Assembly: GCF_016925555.1 (NCBI RefSeq)
Contig: NZ_CP070479.1
Location: 1-64,000 of the forward strand
Direction of reading: 5' to 3'
From: Mycoplasma tauri
GTDB taxonomy: Bacteria; Bacillota_I; Bacilli_A; Mycoplasmatales; Metamycoplasmataceae
Length of the DNA: 64,000 nucleotides
Shown here: positions 1-10,429 of the stretch, piece after piece
Numbering within the stretch: position 1 is the first letter of the stretch
How the letters are laid out: every line of letters begins with the position of its first letter
The notes under the pieces: generated by a model
Databases searched by the model: none
Seen by the model: only the letters and a program-made list of their open reading frames with translations
What the model was told of the DNA's origin: nothing
Program-made: the position numbers and the translations under genes

Positions 1-9
1 TATATAAAT

Positions 10-1413
10 ATGAATTTTAAAAGCAAAGATGAAAAATTAATAACCTTGCAATCTTATACTGATACATTTTTGGATATTTTGCGAAGAGAATTAGCTGATC
101 CGATGCTTTATAAAAACTTTTTTGCTAATTTTGTTATTCGTGAAATATTTTCAGATGGAAAAGTTATTATTGGGACAACTAATTATTCTGCTAACTCACA
201 AATGGTACTAAGAGCTTTTGAATCAAGTATTCAGAAATCAATTAATGAAACTTTAGATCGTGAATGCAAAATCAGTTTTGTTTTACTAGAATCAGCTGTC
301 AAAAAGAAAGTCAAAAAAGAAAGAAAAGATACTGCTATTGAAAACATTGAATTATCAAATAGAGATGTTGACAAAGATTTAAATTTTGACAATTACATAG
401 AATGTGAGTTTAACAAAGAAGTTATAAAAATAGCTAAATATGTAGCTAATAATGGTGGAAATGAATATAGTCCTATATTTATTTATGGCAAATCAGGATT
501 AGGCAAAACTCACTTGTTATACTCAATTTGTAATGCTTTAATTGAAAAAGGCATCACAGTAAAATACATAAATGCAAATTCGTTTTCTCGTGATATTTCT
601 TATTTTCTTCAAGAAAATGATCAGCGTAAACTAAAACAAATTAGGCTTCAATTTGATGAATCTGATGTCGTTATTTTTGATGATTTTCAAAGTTATGGAA
701 TTGGAAATAAAAAAGCTACAATTGAACTTATTTTTACAATTTTAGACTATCGTATAAATCATAAGAAAACTACTATAATTGCATCAGATCGGGCAATTCA
801 TTCTCTTAAAAATTCATTTGATCAAAGATTAATTAGTAGACTTCAAATGGGTTTGCAACTTCAAATTGAAAATCCTAAAAAAAGCGACCTTTTACGTATT
901 TTAAATTACATGATAGATCTTAAAGAAATGACTCCTGAACTTTGAGAAGATGACGCAAAAAATTTCATAATTACAAATTATGCGAATAATATTAGAAGCT
1001 TAATAGGAGCAATAAATCGTCTACGTTTTTATAACACAGAAATAATAAAAACTAATTCACGATATACACTAGCTATTGTTAATTCGATTTTAAAAGATAT
1101 TCAACAAATAAAAGAAGAAATTACACCAGATAATATTATTGAACACGTTGCTAAATATTACAAAATTACAAAATCAGATATTTTAGGAAAAAGCCGTCAA
1201 AAAGACACAGTCTTAGCTCGCCATATAGCAATGTGAATAATTAGAAATCAATTAAATATTTCTCTTGAAACAATTGGAAAAATGTTTGGAAATAGAGATC
1301 ATAGTACAATAATAAACGCTATGAAAAAAATATCAAAAGAAACAGAACAACCCGATAAAGCATTTAGACGTACTATTTCTCAAATAAATGATGAAATATT
1401 CAAAGACATTTAA
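10..1413 (+). CDS. dnaA: Chromosomal replication initiator DnaA
   Basis: DnaA binds DnaA boxes at the origin and opens it using ATP. The 467-residue reading frame has the AAA+ Walker A motif GKSGLGKT at residues 160-167, the Walker B residues IFDD at 222-225, and the C-terminal box-recognition signature GNRDHST at about 427-433. TGA is read as tryptophan at two places (for example after PEL near base 943), as expected for a mycoplasma. The start lies only nine bases from the window edge, so its promoter is not visible. dnaN follows in the same direction after about 150 AT-rich bases, the usual order next to a bacterial origin. Confidence 0.97.
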
Positions 1414-1563
1414 TTCACAATAAATAAAATGTTATAAACACCACAAAAATATAAAAGATGTGAAAAAAGGTTGAAAATAAGCCTAAAAATTAACTTTTTA
1501 ATAGTTTTATTCAAATTATTAACAAATTAACAAAATATATTATTAATATAAAAGGAGAATAAA
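1414..1563. other. AT-rich dnaA-dnaN spacer, possible part of origin
   Basis: About 150 bases with no gene. It is very AT-rich and has only degenerate DnaA-box-like words, for example TTATAAACA and, on the other strand, TTTTTCACA, each two changes from TTATCCACA. It ends with the dnaN ribosome site AAAGGAG. Its position makes it a candidate origin segment, but no perfect box is present, so this rests on context. Confidence 0.35.
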
Positions 1564-2673
1564 ATGAAAATTATTATAAATAAAAATTTATTAGATTCTA
1601 CTTTAGAAATAGTTTCAAAATTCACTGATCCTGTTAGTTCATTTTATGGAATGAGATGTATAAAGTTAAGTGCAACAAAAGAAAAATTAGTTTTTCAAGC
1701 TTGTAACGAAGTAACATCAATAATTAAAACTGTTTTTGTTGATGATAAAAATATTGTTGTTGAAGAAGATGGTGAAATTGTTGTTCAAGGCAATTATTTC
1801 AAAAATATAGTTAAAAAATTATCGGGATTTATTGAACTTTCAACTTCATATAATAAATTAGAAATTAAGCAACAAGATTCCCACTATACTTTATCTTTAA
1901 ATGAATTAAATAGCTTTGCTACTATTGAACAAAATATAAATCTTAAGAAATTTGAAATAAATACTGAAGAATTCAAAAAAGCAATTCGTAATGTTTCTTT
2001 TGCTGCTAGTACAGGACCAAATTTAATCTTTAAATGTATTAATTTTAGAAGTGCTGGTAGAGCTTTAAATTTAACAGCAACAGATTCACACAGATTAGCA
2101 TACTATTCAATTAAAACTAATCAAATGCTTGAAGATTTTGAATTTAGTGTAAATGCAAAAGATGTTAGAGATATGATACCATCTGATGCACCTGAAAAAA
2201 TTACATTATTTTTCAATTCATTAAAATTTGGAATTGAATATGAAAATACTATTATTACAGCTCGTATAACTGATTTACCTTATCATGATATTGAACAATT
2301 ATTTAGCGAAATTTTGTCGAACATAAAATATAAAATAACAATTAATAAATCAGAATTAAACAATCTTTTAAATAAAATTTGAATAAATACTGCTCTTGAA
2401 AAACAAAATAGAGTCCATGTTAAAATAAATAAAAATGAATTTAATATTCATTGTCAACTAGATGAATTAGGAGATTCTATGGTTAAAACCAGTAATTTTG
2501 AACTTGCTGGGAATCCTTTAATATTTGATATAAATTTTATTTATTTTAAAGATTCAATAAACATCACTGATGGAGAAATTTATATATTAATAGACGAAAA
2601 AATACAAAAGATTATAATTTTTTCAAAAAACAATCCTAATTCAAAACAAATTATTACTCCTTTAAGAAGATAA
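1564..2673 (+). CDS. dnaN: DNA polymerase III beta subunit (sliding clamp)
   Basis: The beta clamp rings DNA and tethers PolC and other enzymes. The frame encodes 369 residues, matching the family, with one TGA tryptophan codon at 2380-2382. Recognisable features are the segment ATDSHRLAYYS in the middle domain and the run of three similar folds suggested by length. A good ribosome site (AAAGGAG) lies seven bases before ATG. It follows dnaA and is followed within two bases by the small S4 protein, so the three genes are probably co-expressed. Confidence 0.95.
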
Positions 2674-2674
2674 A

Positions 2675-2893
2675 ATGGATCCTATCATTTATATAAAAGG
2701 CAAATATATTGGATTAGGAAAATTAATTAAAAAAATGGGACTTATTTCAACAGGTGGTGAGATCAAAGGTTTTTTACAATCAAACTTAGTAAAAATTAAT
2801 GACAAAGTTCCACTAGGAAGAAATTCAAAAGTTTTTATAGGTGATCTTGTTTGAATTAATAATAATGTTTATTACATAAAGGAATTAAATTAA
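2675..2893 (+). CDS. S4-domain RNA-binding protein (YaaA/RlbA-like)
   Basis: A 72-residue protein starting MDPIIYIKGKYIGLGK. It has the S4 pattern: a G-x-L-I-x-x-x-G-x-I-S-x-G-x-E-I-K helix-turn region followed by a strand region (VKINDK), typical of small S4 proteins encoded between dnaN and recF or gyrB in Firmicutes. It is expected to bind RNA, perhaps at the ribosome. The start overlaps the end of dnaN by position (stop TAA then ATG one base on), suggesting coupled translation. One TGA tryptophan occurs near the end. The exact role is not known. Confidence 0.8.
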
Positions 2894-2943
2894 AAAATAT
2901 AATTTCTTTTTTAAATTATTAATAATATTTTTATATTTTGTAT

Positions 2944-2949
2944 TATAAT
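2944..2949 (+). promoter_or_regulatory. Probable -10 box for the tRNA-Tyr/tRNA-Gln pair
   Basis: TATAAT placed about 30 bases before the first tRNA base, in the spacer after the S4 gene. Position and sequence fit a sigma-A type promoter. No clear -35 box is seen. Confidence 0.5.
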
Positions 2950-2979
2950 TAACATACTATTTTTAAAATAGTTTGGTTT

Positions 2980-3063
2980 GGAGGGGTAGCGAAGCGGCCA
3001 AACGCGGGTGGCTGTAACCCACTTCCTTACGGTTCGGGGGTTCGAATCCCTCCCCCTCCACCA
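2980..3063 (+). tRNA. tRNA-Tyr (anticodon GTA)
   Basis: A complete class II tRNA. The acceptor arms GGAGGGG and CCCCTCC pair fully, the anticodon loop CTGTAAC gives GTA, a long variable arm is present as expected for bacterial tRNA-Tyr, and the T loop is TTCGAAT. The CCA end is encoded (3061-3063). tRNA-Gln follows four bases later, so both are probably cut from one transcript. Confidence 0.96.
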
Positions 3064-3067
3064 TTAT

Positions 3068-3142
3068 TGCCTCATAGCCAAGCGGTAAGGCAACGGGTTT
3101 TGGTCCCGTCACGCGTTAGTTCGAATCTAACTGAGGCAGCCA
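3068..3142 (+). tRNA. tRNA-Gln (anticodon TTG)
   Basis: The acceptor arms TGCCTCA and TGAGGCA pair, the anticodon loop TTTTGGT gives TTG, the T loop is TTCGAAT, and CCA is encoded. It sits directly behind tRNA-Tyr. Confidence 0.95.
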
Positions 3143-3143
3143 T

Positions 3144-3173
3144 ATGTCCTTTTTTAAAATGGGGCATTTTTTT
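3144..3173 (+). terminator. Terminator of the tRNA-Tyr/Gln transcript
   Basis: The arms ATGTCC and GGGCAT pair with one G-T wobble, followed by seven T. It begins two bases after the tRNA-Gln CCA end. Confidence 0.65.
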
Positions 3174-3228
3174 ATACACTTTTAATAGATTATATTTTTT
3201 TAACAATTAGAGCTTTATTTATTTTATA

Positions 3229-3234
3229 TATAAT
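3229..3234 (+). promoter_or_regulatory. Probable -10 box of deoD
   Basis: TATAAT about 34 bases before the deoD ATG. The message would carry the AAGGAG ribosome site just before the start. Confidence 0.5.
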
Positions 3235-3267
3235 AAATAGTAACAATAAGTTACTTAAGGAGTAATT

Positions 3268-3984
3268 ATGTCTATACATATTAATGCAAAACGAAATGAT
3301 ATTGCTAGAATGGTTATTTTATCAGGTGATCCTTTAAGAATGAAATATATGGCTTATAAATATTTAACTGACGTTAAAGAAGTAAGCAATGTTAGAAATG
3401 AAAGTTACTATACTGGAGTTTATAAAGGAAAAAGAATAACATTTGGTAGTCATGGAATGGGTGCTCATTCAGCAGGCACTTATGCTACAGAATTAATTGT
3501 AGAATATGGTGTTGATTTAATTATTCGTTGTGGATCAGCTAGTTCTTATAAACCTGAAATAAATGTTCTTGATACAGCAATAATTACTAGAGCATATAGC
3601 GATAATTTAGCCATTTCTAGATTAACAAACAATGAATTAAGTCATATATATTATCCAAATAAATTAGTTGTTGATTCTTTGGTTGATTCTGCAAGCAGAT
3701 TAGGAAAAAAATATAGTCTTTTAAGCGTTCATTCTGCTGATGTTTTTTACAGCAATCGTTCAATTCCAGATACAATATCTGAAACTCAAAGCGATATAGT
3801 GGACGCTGAAAGTTTTGCTATTTTTGCTGTAGCTAAAAAGTTTGATAAAAAGGCTGCTGCTGTTTTACAAATAAGTGATAATTTACCAAAAATGGAATAT
3901 TCTGATTCTATTACTAGAGAACAAAAATTCACAGATATTTTTGAAATAGCTTTGGATATGATAGCTCAAGACAATTTTCTTTAA
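3268..3984 (+). CDS. deoD: Purine-nucleoside phosphorylase DeoD
   Basis: DeoD splits purine (deoxy)nucleosides with phosphate into base and (deoxy)ribose-1-phosphate, a salvage step mycoplasmas rely on because they cannot make purines. The 238 residues match the hexameric PNP family in length. Visible motifs are LSGDPLRMKYMA with the phosphate-binding glycine and arginine near the N terminus, the phosphate-site segment IIRCGSASS, and the segment DIVDAESFAIF that contacts the nucleoside. The ribosome site AAGGAG precedes ATG. It lies just before a secreted nuclease gene, a plausible functional pairing (DNA breakdown, then salvage), though terminators separate them. Confidence 0.94.
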   Translation: MSIHINAKRNDIARMVILSGDPLRMKYMAYKYLTDVKEVSNVRNESYYTGVYKGKRITFGSHGMGAHSAGTYATELIVEYGVDLIIRCGSASSYKPEINVLDTAIITRAYSDNLAISRLTNNELSHIYYPNKLVVDSLVDSASRLGKKYSLLSVHSADVFYSNRSIPDTISETQSDIVDAESFAIFAVAKKFDKKAAAVLQISDNLPKMEYSDSITREQKFTDIFEIALDMIAQDNFL

Positions 3985-3994
3985 AAAAAATAAT

Positions 3995-4050
3995 AAATGC
4001 TTTTATATTGAATGGCATTTTTATTTTCCACAAAAAAATGGAAATTTTTT
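3995..4050 (+). terminator. Terminator region after deoD
   Basis: Two hairpins in a row: AAATGC with GCATTT (3995-4020), then TTTCCA with TGGAAA followed by six T (4025-4050). The second is the more typical terminator. Confidence 0.55.
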
Positions 4051-4136
4051 CATTTTTTGAGTATTTTTATAATCAAAATATAATTTTTGTAACATTAATT
4101 TACATATTTATAATTAAAAACATTAAGGACAAAATT

Positions 4137-5804
4137 ATGAAAAGAAAGTTGAATTTTTTTCTTGGTGCATTAACTATTAGTTCACTATTATCAGTTTCTG
4201 TGCTCTCTTCATCTTGTATTTTTAAAAAAACAAGTGATAATGAAACAAAAAATGATGATTTAGACAAATTAATTCCTCAACAACCTAACATAGAAACCAA
4301 AAAATCATCTAATTCAGTTGAGGATAAAGGTAATCTTTCTAGTAGGTTAGAAAAAGAAAAAGATATGCCAAGAGGCAATTCAGATAAATCTCCAGAAACA
4401 TCTGCACCAGAAACTCCTAAAATAACCAATACTCCAGAAACTCAATTAACCCCTGCTCCTGAGAAAAAACATGATAATTCAACAGAATCTAGTGATGAAG
4501 AAATTAGTTCAAAAACTAAAAAAGAAAGCGATGTTCTTGGAATAGATAATGATAATTCTGATTCTTCTCATAAAAATGAAGCTCCTAATAATTCAAAGAA
4601 TGAAAATGAATCTGATGATAGCAGTAGCAAACCTCCAATTAGTGAAAATCAAAATAATTCTTCATTAGAGCCATTATCTGATGATTTACAGTTAGAAGAC
4701 AATCAAACTATTTTTGTAAGACCACCTTTTTATGCAAGATTTTCTATAAATAATACAAACAAATTTATAGGTACTTTTTTTAATCATTTAGATTCTCCAG
4801 GTTATAGCAGTAAAACCATTAACGAAAATAAAGCTAATTTAGACGATTATCGAATTAAAGGTTCTCAAGGAGCTCAAGAAATATCAGAATTTTTAGCTAT
4901 TAAAGAAACTTTTGATTATTTTGATAAAAAATATAACGATAATTTATTAATTTATGGTGGAGATACAAACATTAAAAGTGTTAATTATTTTTTGGCCACA
5001 AAATTTGTTAATGATCAAACTAAAATACAATCTACTCTAGATATTAATCAAGATATGACAAAAAAAAGTAAATTTGGTGAACAATTTATAACTTCTTTAG
5101 GTAAAAATAAGCGAAAAGGCAATTATAGTGAACAATATGACAAAATGTTTTTTATAAATAATGATAAAGATATTTTTGTTCCTAAAATTATTAATGAAGA
5201 ATCTAAGGATTTTAAAATAGACATTTATAAAGCATTTCAATATTATGTTAAAAAAGAAAAATTGAAACAAATGAATGGTTGAAATGTTGAAAATAATGGA
5301 AAGAAAGATTTTGAAGTAGTTAGAAATTTAATTTCTGATCATGCTCCTGTTTTTACAGATGTAAAAGTCAATTTTGATATTAAAACAGTTAATGTTCATG
5401 GCGATGTCGACACAACTGATATTAAAATTTCTAAACCAGAAAACACAATTCGTATAGCTCATTGAAATATTTTAAATTATGGCAATAATGATTCAAAAGC
5501 TTTTGCTTTAGCAAATATTATTTATAAATCTGGCTTTGATATAGTAGGATTAACTGAAGTTAATTATGGCAGTGGTGAGGATGTAAAATTAATTACTGAT
5601 AACTTAAATTCATTAGCTAATGAAAATGGTAGATTTAAATTTGTGTATCAACCAGCTAAAGATAGCAAAATTCCAAAATCGTTATTGGATTCTAAAAAAT
5701 TTGGCGAAAAACAACAAGAGCAAGTGGCAGTTATTTATGACTCTAAGAATTTTAAATTTAAGACATCTGAAACATTTCAAAAAGTAATTCCTTATTATTA
5801 CTAG
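4137..5804 (+). CDS. Surface nuclease lipoprotein, EEP fold in swapped order
   Basis: A 555-residue lipoprotein of the endonuclease/exonuclease/phosphatase (EEP) family, resembling the mycoplasma membrane nuclease MnuA. The ATG at 4137 follows AAGGA and starts a signal peptide with the lipobox VLSSSC (Cys27). A start at 4008 is open but lacks these signs. Residues 28-205 are a Ser/Pro/Glu/Asn-rich spacer. The second half of the EEP fold then comes first: HLDSPG (217-222), GGDTN (274-278) and SDH (400-402). The first half follows: HWNI (442-445) and GLTEV (471-475), ending at residue 555. All usual metal and catalytic residues are present, but the order is permuted. Four TGA codons or fewer are read as Trp. 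Confidence 0.85.
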
Positions 5805-5892
5805 ATATAATTTATTGCAAAATACGTGTTGATTACATGTATTTTTTATTAACTTCATTTAGTAAATAGTCAGTTATAAATGTGTTTTTTAG

Positions 5893-5898
5893 TATAAT
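5893..5898 (+). promoter_or_regulatory. Leaderless promoter -10 box (HAD phosphatase)
   Basis: TATAAT with only seven bases between it and the ATG at 5906 and no ribosome site in the gap, so the transcript should begin at or next to the start codon. Confidence 0.6.
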
Positions 5899-5905
5899 TA
5901 TTGCT

Positions 5906-6724
5906 ATGAAAAAACCTAAAATAATTTTTGTTGATTTAGATGGCACAACAATTGATTTAAAAATTAAAGGCCATAAAAGAATAAGTAAAACTAATATTGA
6001 ATATATAAATAAAGCAAGAGAACAAGGAATTGAGGTTGTTGTTTCAACTGGTAGACCACCTACAAAAGTTTCAAATGTTTTTCTTGAACCAATGGGTTGT
6101 CTTGATAACTTTATTGCTTGGAATGGAACATATGTAAAACAAGACGGAAAAGTCTTATTTAAAGGCAAATTTGAAAAAGAAGATGTAGATAAAATATTTG
6201 AAGAAATTAAAAAATATAAAATAAGTGTTATTTTTAATTCAGACACAAGAGATCTTTCATTTACATCTAGTTGAATTGTTTCACTAGCTTTAAAATGGAC
6301 TAGAGGAAAAGCAAGAAGATATAATGAATTTAAGAATGATTCTGAAATAAATAAAATGGTTTTATGACATCCAAGTAAAAGAAGGTTATTCCAATTTGCA
6401 AATGTTTTAAAAGAAAAATATCGTGGAATTTGTGAAATTGCTTATACAGGTTCTAAAGATCAAGTATTAGAAATTACTCCAATAACATGTTCTAAGGGTG
6501 AGTCAGAGGTTAGATATGCTTTAGCAAGAGGTGTTGATCCTCAAGACTGTGTACATATTGGTGATACATTAAATGATGCTACATGTAGTGGCCAAGTTGG
6601 CAAATTAATAGCTATGAATAATTCTTGTCAAACAATGAAAATGATAGCTGATGTTATTTCTCCATTTACTAATAAAGAAGCCGGATTGGGAAGAACAATT
6701 GATTTATTTTATTTAAATAAGTAA
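5906..6724 (+). CDS. HAD-superfamily (Cof-type) phosphatase
   Basis: A 272-residue cytosolic hydrolase of the Cof/IIB HAD group, which removes phosphate from sugar phosphates, flavin precursors or similar small molecules. Motif I is FVDLDGTT (nucleophile Asp), motif II is the STGRP segment, and motif IV is IGDTLNDATC. The start at 5906 is favoured over an upstream ATG at 5882 because motif I then lies ten residues from the N terminus and because a TATAAT box ends eight bases before it. TGA is read as Trp at 6272 and 6367. The real substrate cannot be told from sequence. Confidence 0.85.
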
Positions 6725-6972
6725 GTAAAACTAAATATTATTCTTTGGGTTTTTAATTCATTTTATTTAATCTACATAATGTTTTTTGAAAAATAATTCT
6801 TAAGAGCCATCATATTTAAAAAGTGAGTTTAAGTGTAACACATACGCTTGACTTATTTTATTATCTTTGTGTTTTTGACATTTAAATAGAGAATTTGTCT
6901 TGCTTTATTTTCTTTTTTTAGTTTTAAATAAGGAAAATTATAAAATACAAATAAATCTTAGGAAGGAATTAT

Positions 6973-8727
6973 ATGGAAGAATTTAAATATATTAACGAGC
7001 CATTATTAGAATTTTCTGAATATAAGGAAAAGCATAATAGTAATTCAGAAAGATATTTTGACAAACTTGTTAAAAAGAGCAAAATAGATGTTGAAGTTAA
7101 CAGAGAACAGACAAAAAAGATTGATAACTTAGAAGAAAAATGTAATAATTTTAGTAAATCTTTTAAAAAGTTAAAAACTTGAAAAATTATCAATATTATT
7201 TTTATTGTATTGTTTGCTCTTGTTGCTGTTGGTTCTATTTTGCTAATAACATTAATGAATATGCGTGATATTATAGTCATATCAATAGCCGCAGTATCTC
7301 CAGTATTTTTTATTTTAACAATGCTTTTACAGTTTTTGGTAATCGATAAAAAGTTAAAAAATATGGACGATTTATTAAAAGAAACTACAAAAAAATATAA
7401 TGATGAGCTTGCTATAGGCCTCAAACAAGTAGCTCCATTGTTATACTTATTTAGGCCCGGTATGAAGATTCATTTATTTAATCAAACTATGCCTCAAGCT
7501 ATGATGGATGATTACTTTGATAATCAGCGTTTAGGTTCTTTAGTTAATCGATATGGTTTAAATAGTATTACAGATAAAAATAAAATGGTTATTTCATCTC
7601 AATCTGGCAGTATTAATGGTAATCCATATGTTTTTTTAAGAACATTAGATCATGAAATGGGGATGAAAAAATATACAGGATCTTTAGTTATTTTTTGAAC
7701 TGAAAGATCATTTGTTAATGGTAGATTAGTAGCTAAACGTAAATCACAAACATTGGTAGCTACTATTTCAAAGCCTTGTCCTTATTATAATTACAATACA
7801 TTTATGATTTTTGGTTCTAATGCTGCTCAGGATATTTCATTTTCACGTGAACCACAATCAATACATGAAATGTCAGAAGAAAAACGAAGAAAATTTGTAA
7901 AAAAATATGAAAAAGTAATTGATAAACGTAAAAAAGAAAATGTTAATTTTACAGCTTTAGCTAATCTAAAATTTGAAGCTTATTGAAATTCTTTGGATCG
8001 CGATGATGAACATCAATATAGACTTTTATTTTCTCCATTGGCACAACAAAATATTTGTAAAATATTAGAAGATTCACAAATCGGCTTTGGTGATAATTTT
8101 TCTTATTTTAAGCGAAAAAAGATAAATTATCTTTCTCACTCTCATCTAAGTAGTTTAATTTTTGAAGATATGTTATGAAGTTATAATCGTATTTATTCAT
8201 ATGACACTATTAAAAAAATGTTTATGGATGAGCAAAATGATTATTTTAAAAAAGTATACTTTGCTCTTGCACCTTATTTTGCTATTCCAATTTTTCAACA
8301 AGTTAAAGCAAAAGAATATGAATATTATGACTATGATGGAGCTAAGTTAAATGAGTTTGAGTATGAAAGAAGAATTGCTTCATTAGATGGAAATTTATTT
8401 AAACACCCATTAGTCAAAACGAGACACATTAGTAAGACAAAATATATAGGTCAAAATAATGGATCTGATCGAGTGTTAGTTAGCGATTTTGGATATGATA
8501 TCATTGATCGTATTGAATATGTTACAGTTTATGGACGTGATGGAAAAATGCATAATGTTCCTGTTCCCTGACAAGAATATATTAGGTATGATAGATCATC
8601 AGAAATTGATATACCTGAGCAAAAATTTAACGTTGTTCTTGGTGATGATGAAAATCCAGAAGAAAAAAATAATGAGAATACCAATAATTTATTAGAAGGA
8701 CAAATTTTGGGTAATGAAACCAATTAA
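6973..8727 (+). CDS. Unknown two-helix membrane protein beside lemA
   Basis: A 584-residue protein I do not recognise with certainty. It begins with a charged helical region of about 65 residues, then two membrane helices (about residues 72-92 and 97-118) separated by a short loop, then a large soluble part of about 460 residues ending in an acidic Glu/Asn-rich tail. The ribosome site AAGGAA precedes ATG. It sits directly upstream of lemA. In other bacteria lemA often neighbours DUF3137 proteins, which also have two N-terminal helices and a large soluble domain, so a distant member of that family is a reasonable guess. Several TGA codons encode Trp. Confidence 0.7.
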
Positions 8728-8763
8728 ATGGTTTTCAAAATTTTTTAAAAAATAATTATTTAA

Positions 8764-8769
8764 TATAAT
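8764..8769 (+). promoter_or_regulatory. Probable -10 box of lemA
   Basis: TATAAT 27 bases before the lemA ATG, in the short gap after the upstream gene, so lemA can probably be transcribed on its own. Confidence 0.45.
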
Positions 8770-8796
8770 TATCTCATAAATAATTAAGGAGAAATT

Positions 8797-9465
8797 ATGG
8801 CAAACCAATTAGATGAATTAAATGGACCAGTATTTGAAGAAGGACGCGATGTTAATGTAATTAATAAGAGAATTCCTATTAAAACAGGAAAAGGATCAGT
8901 TGTTTTTGAAATAATATTATGACTTTTATTAGTTATTCCTGGACTTGTTTTCTTGCTTTTAAAAATAAAAGCTAAGAACCGTTTGGCACAAATAGAACAA
9001 CGTATCCAACATAATGCATCACAAATTGATAACTTTTTAGAACAACGTGTTGTAATTATGCAAAATATGGTTTCTATAGTTGAAAAATCAGTTGATTTAG
9101 ACAAAGATGTTATGACACAAGTGGCTGCATATCGTAGTGGAATGAATTTAAACGACGAAAATAGAAGCCAAAATGCTTCGCAAATTGATGCATTAGTTGG
9201 AAGAATTAATGTTCAAATTGAAAGATATCCTGAATTAAAAGCACACGGCGCTTTAAGAGAAGCAATGCAACAAAATATGTATTTACAAAAAGAAATTACA
9301 GCAGCTAGAGAAATTTATAATGATACTGTTTTTGAATGAAATAGAACGATTAATCAATGACCAACATACATGATTGTAGCTTCTAAAAACGGTTATACAA
9401 CAAGAATACCTTTTGCTACTTCTAGAGAAATGAAACAAAAAGCAGTTTCAAACTTTTTTGAATAA
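8797..9465 (+). CDS. lemA: LemA family membrane protein
   Basis: A 222-residue LemA protein: a short N terminus, one membrane helix (about residues 39-57, a Leu/Ile/Val-rich stretch), then a long helical domain. LemA features visible are NRLAQIEQRIQ, the segment LEQRVVIMQNMV, and the C-terminal NDTVFEWNRTINQWPT, which matches the family pattern of N-x-x-V-x-x-Y/W-N-x-x-x-x-x-x-P. Its function is not settled in any organism. It is preceded by TATAAT and AAGGAG and ends in a strong terminator. Trp codons are TGA. Confidence 0.9.
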
Positions 9466-9474
9466 TAAAAAATG

Positions 9475-9497
9475 ACATACCTTAGGTATGTTTTTTT
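9475..9497 (+). terminator. Terminator of lemA
   Basis: A perfect seven-base stem, ACATACC with GGTATGT, a three-base loop and a run of T, ten bases after the lemA stop. Confidence 0.85.
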
Positions 9498-9534
9498 ATG
9501 TTATATAATGTAAATAATTTGTGTAAGGAAAGCT

Positions 9535-10335
9535 ATGAAAAAAATTATTTATGATTACCCATATGTTTTTAAAGACAACAACAATGTAAATGAAAACATC
9601 ATTTTTGTTCATGGCTTTAATTCTAGTCCCGCTTCTTTTAAAATATTTCAGAATTACTGAACTAAATCAAATTATTATGCAATTCAATTTCCAGGTAATA
9701 ATTGTGTTAAACCATTAGAGAATCATGAAATTAGTGTACATAAGTTTGCTCAACTTTTAGTTGATTTTGTACAACAAAATAAACTAAAAAATGTTACTCT
9801 TATAGGACATTCTATGGGCGGTGGAATAATTTCACTAGCTTATAAAATGAATCCTGAATTGTTTAAAAAAATGGTATATATAGCACCAATGAATAAAACG
9901 TCATTAACTACAACAGATGCTTATTTTGACACATATTTTCCAAAAAATTTTGATGATTTTTTAAAATATATGGCAGCTCTTCACTATGACATATCATCAT
10001 TTATAAATGATAAAAGTTGAATGAGAATTAATAAATTATTTTTTGATCCTAATCTTTATAATAATGAAAATATAATTAAGTTGGGAAAATCATTGCCCGT
10101 TTTATCTTTACACAATGAAATAGAAAAAGGACTTAAACTAATTAAAGTGCCTACATTACTAATTTTAGGTGAAAAAGATGCTGTGATAGATAGAGATTCT
10201 TGTTTTAGCTATTTCAAAAACAATGTTAAAAATGTGCAAACATTTTTTATTCCGAAAACAGGACATATGATGTTTAATGAAAATTGAGATAGCTTTATTG
10301 AAATACTAGAACCCTTTCTATTAAAGTCCGTATAA
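9535..10335 (+). CDS. Alpha/beta hydrolase (esterase/lipase-like)
   Basis: A 266-residue alpha/beta hydrolase. The oxyanion segment HGF is near residue 26, the nucleophile elbow GHSMGG has its Ser at about 93, an acid residue follows the ILGEKDAV segment, and the catalytic His is in TGHMMF near the end. Such mycoplasma enzymes are usually called esterases, lipases or proline iminopeptidase-like. The substrate is unknown. No signal peptide is seen, so it should be cytosolic. It has its own promoter (TATAAT at 9504-9509) and ribosome site AAGGAA. A second, unrelated-in-position hydrolase lies at 17.2-18.0 kb. Confidence 0.85.
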
Positions 10336-10355
10336 ATTTTTATATGGATTTTTTT
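10327..10355 (+). terminator. Terminator overlapping the hydrolase stop codon
   Basis: A ten-base stem TCCGTATAAA with TTTATATGGA (one G-T pair), a two-base loop, then seven T. The stop codon lies within the left arm. Confidence 0.75.
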
Positions 10356-10377
10356 ATTTCTCTATAGTTATAAAAAA

Positions 10378-10419
10378 AGTCCAAGTCTTATAACTTTAAA
10401 AATGTTATTTACTTGAACT
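10378..10419. repeat. Interrupted inverted repeat between converging genes
   Basis: The outer arms AGTCCAAGT and ACTTGAACT differ by one base from full pairing. The inner arms ATAAC and GTTAT pair. It lies between a + gene and a - gene that converge, so it may act as a two-way terminator. No clean T run follows. Confidence 0.4.
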
Positions 10420-10429
10420 AAAATTGTAT

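Noticed and set aside
4008-4136. N-terminal extension of the nuclease lipoprotein from an ATG at 4008
   Set aside because: It would place 43 residues before a clear signal peptide and lies over the deoD terminator; ATG 4137 has a ribosome site.
5833-6246. Minus-strand frame opposite the HAD gene
   Set aside because: It is the antisense of a gene with clear motifs, has no ribosome site and no recognisable product.
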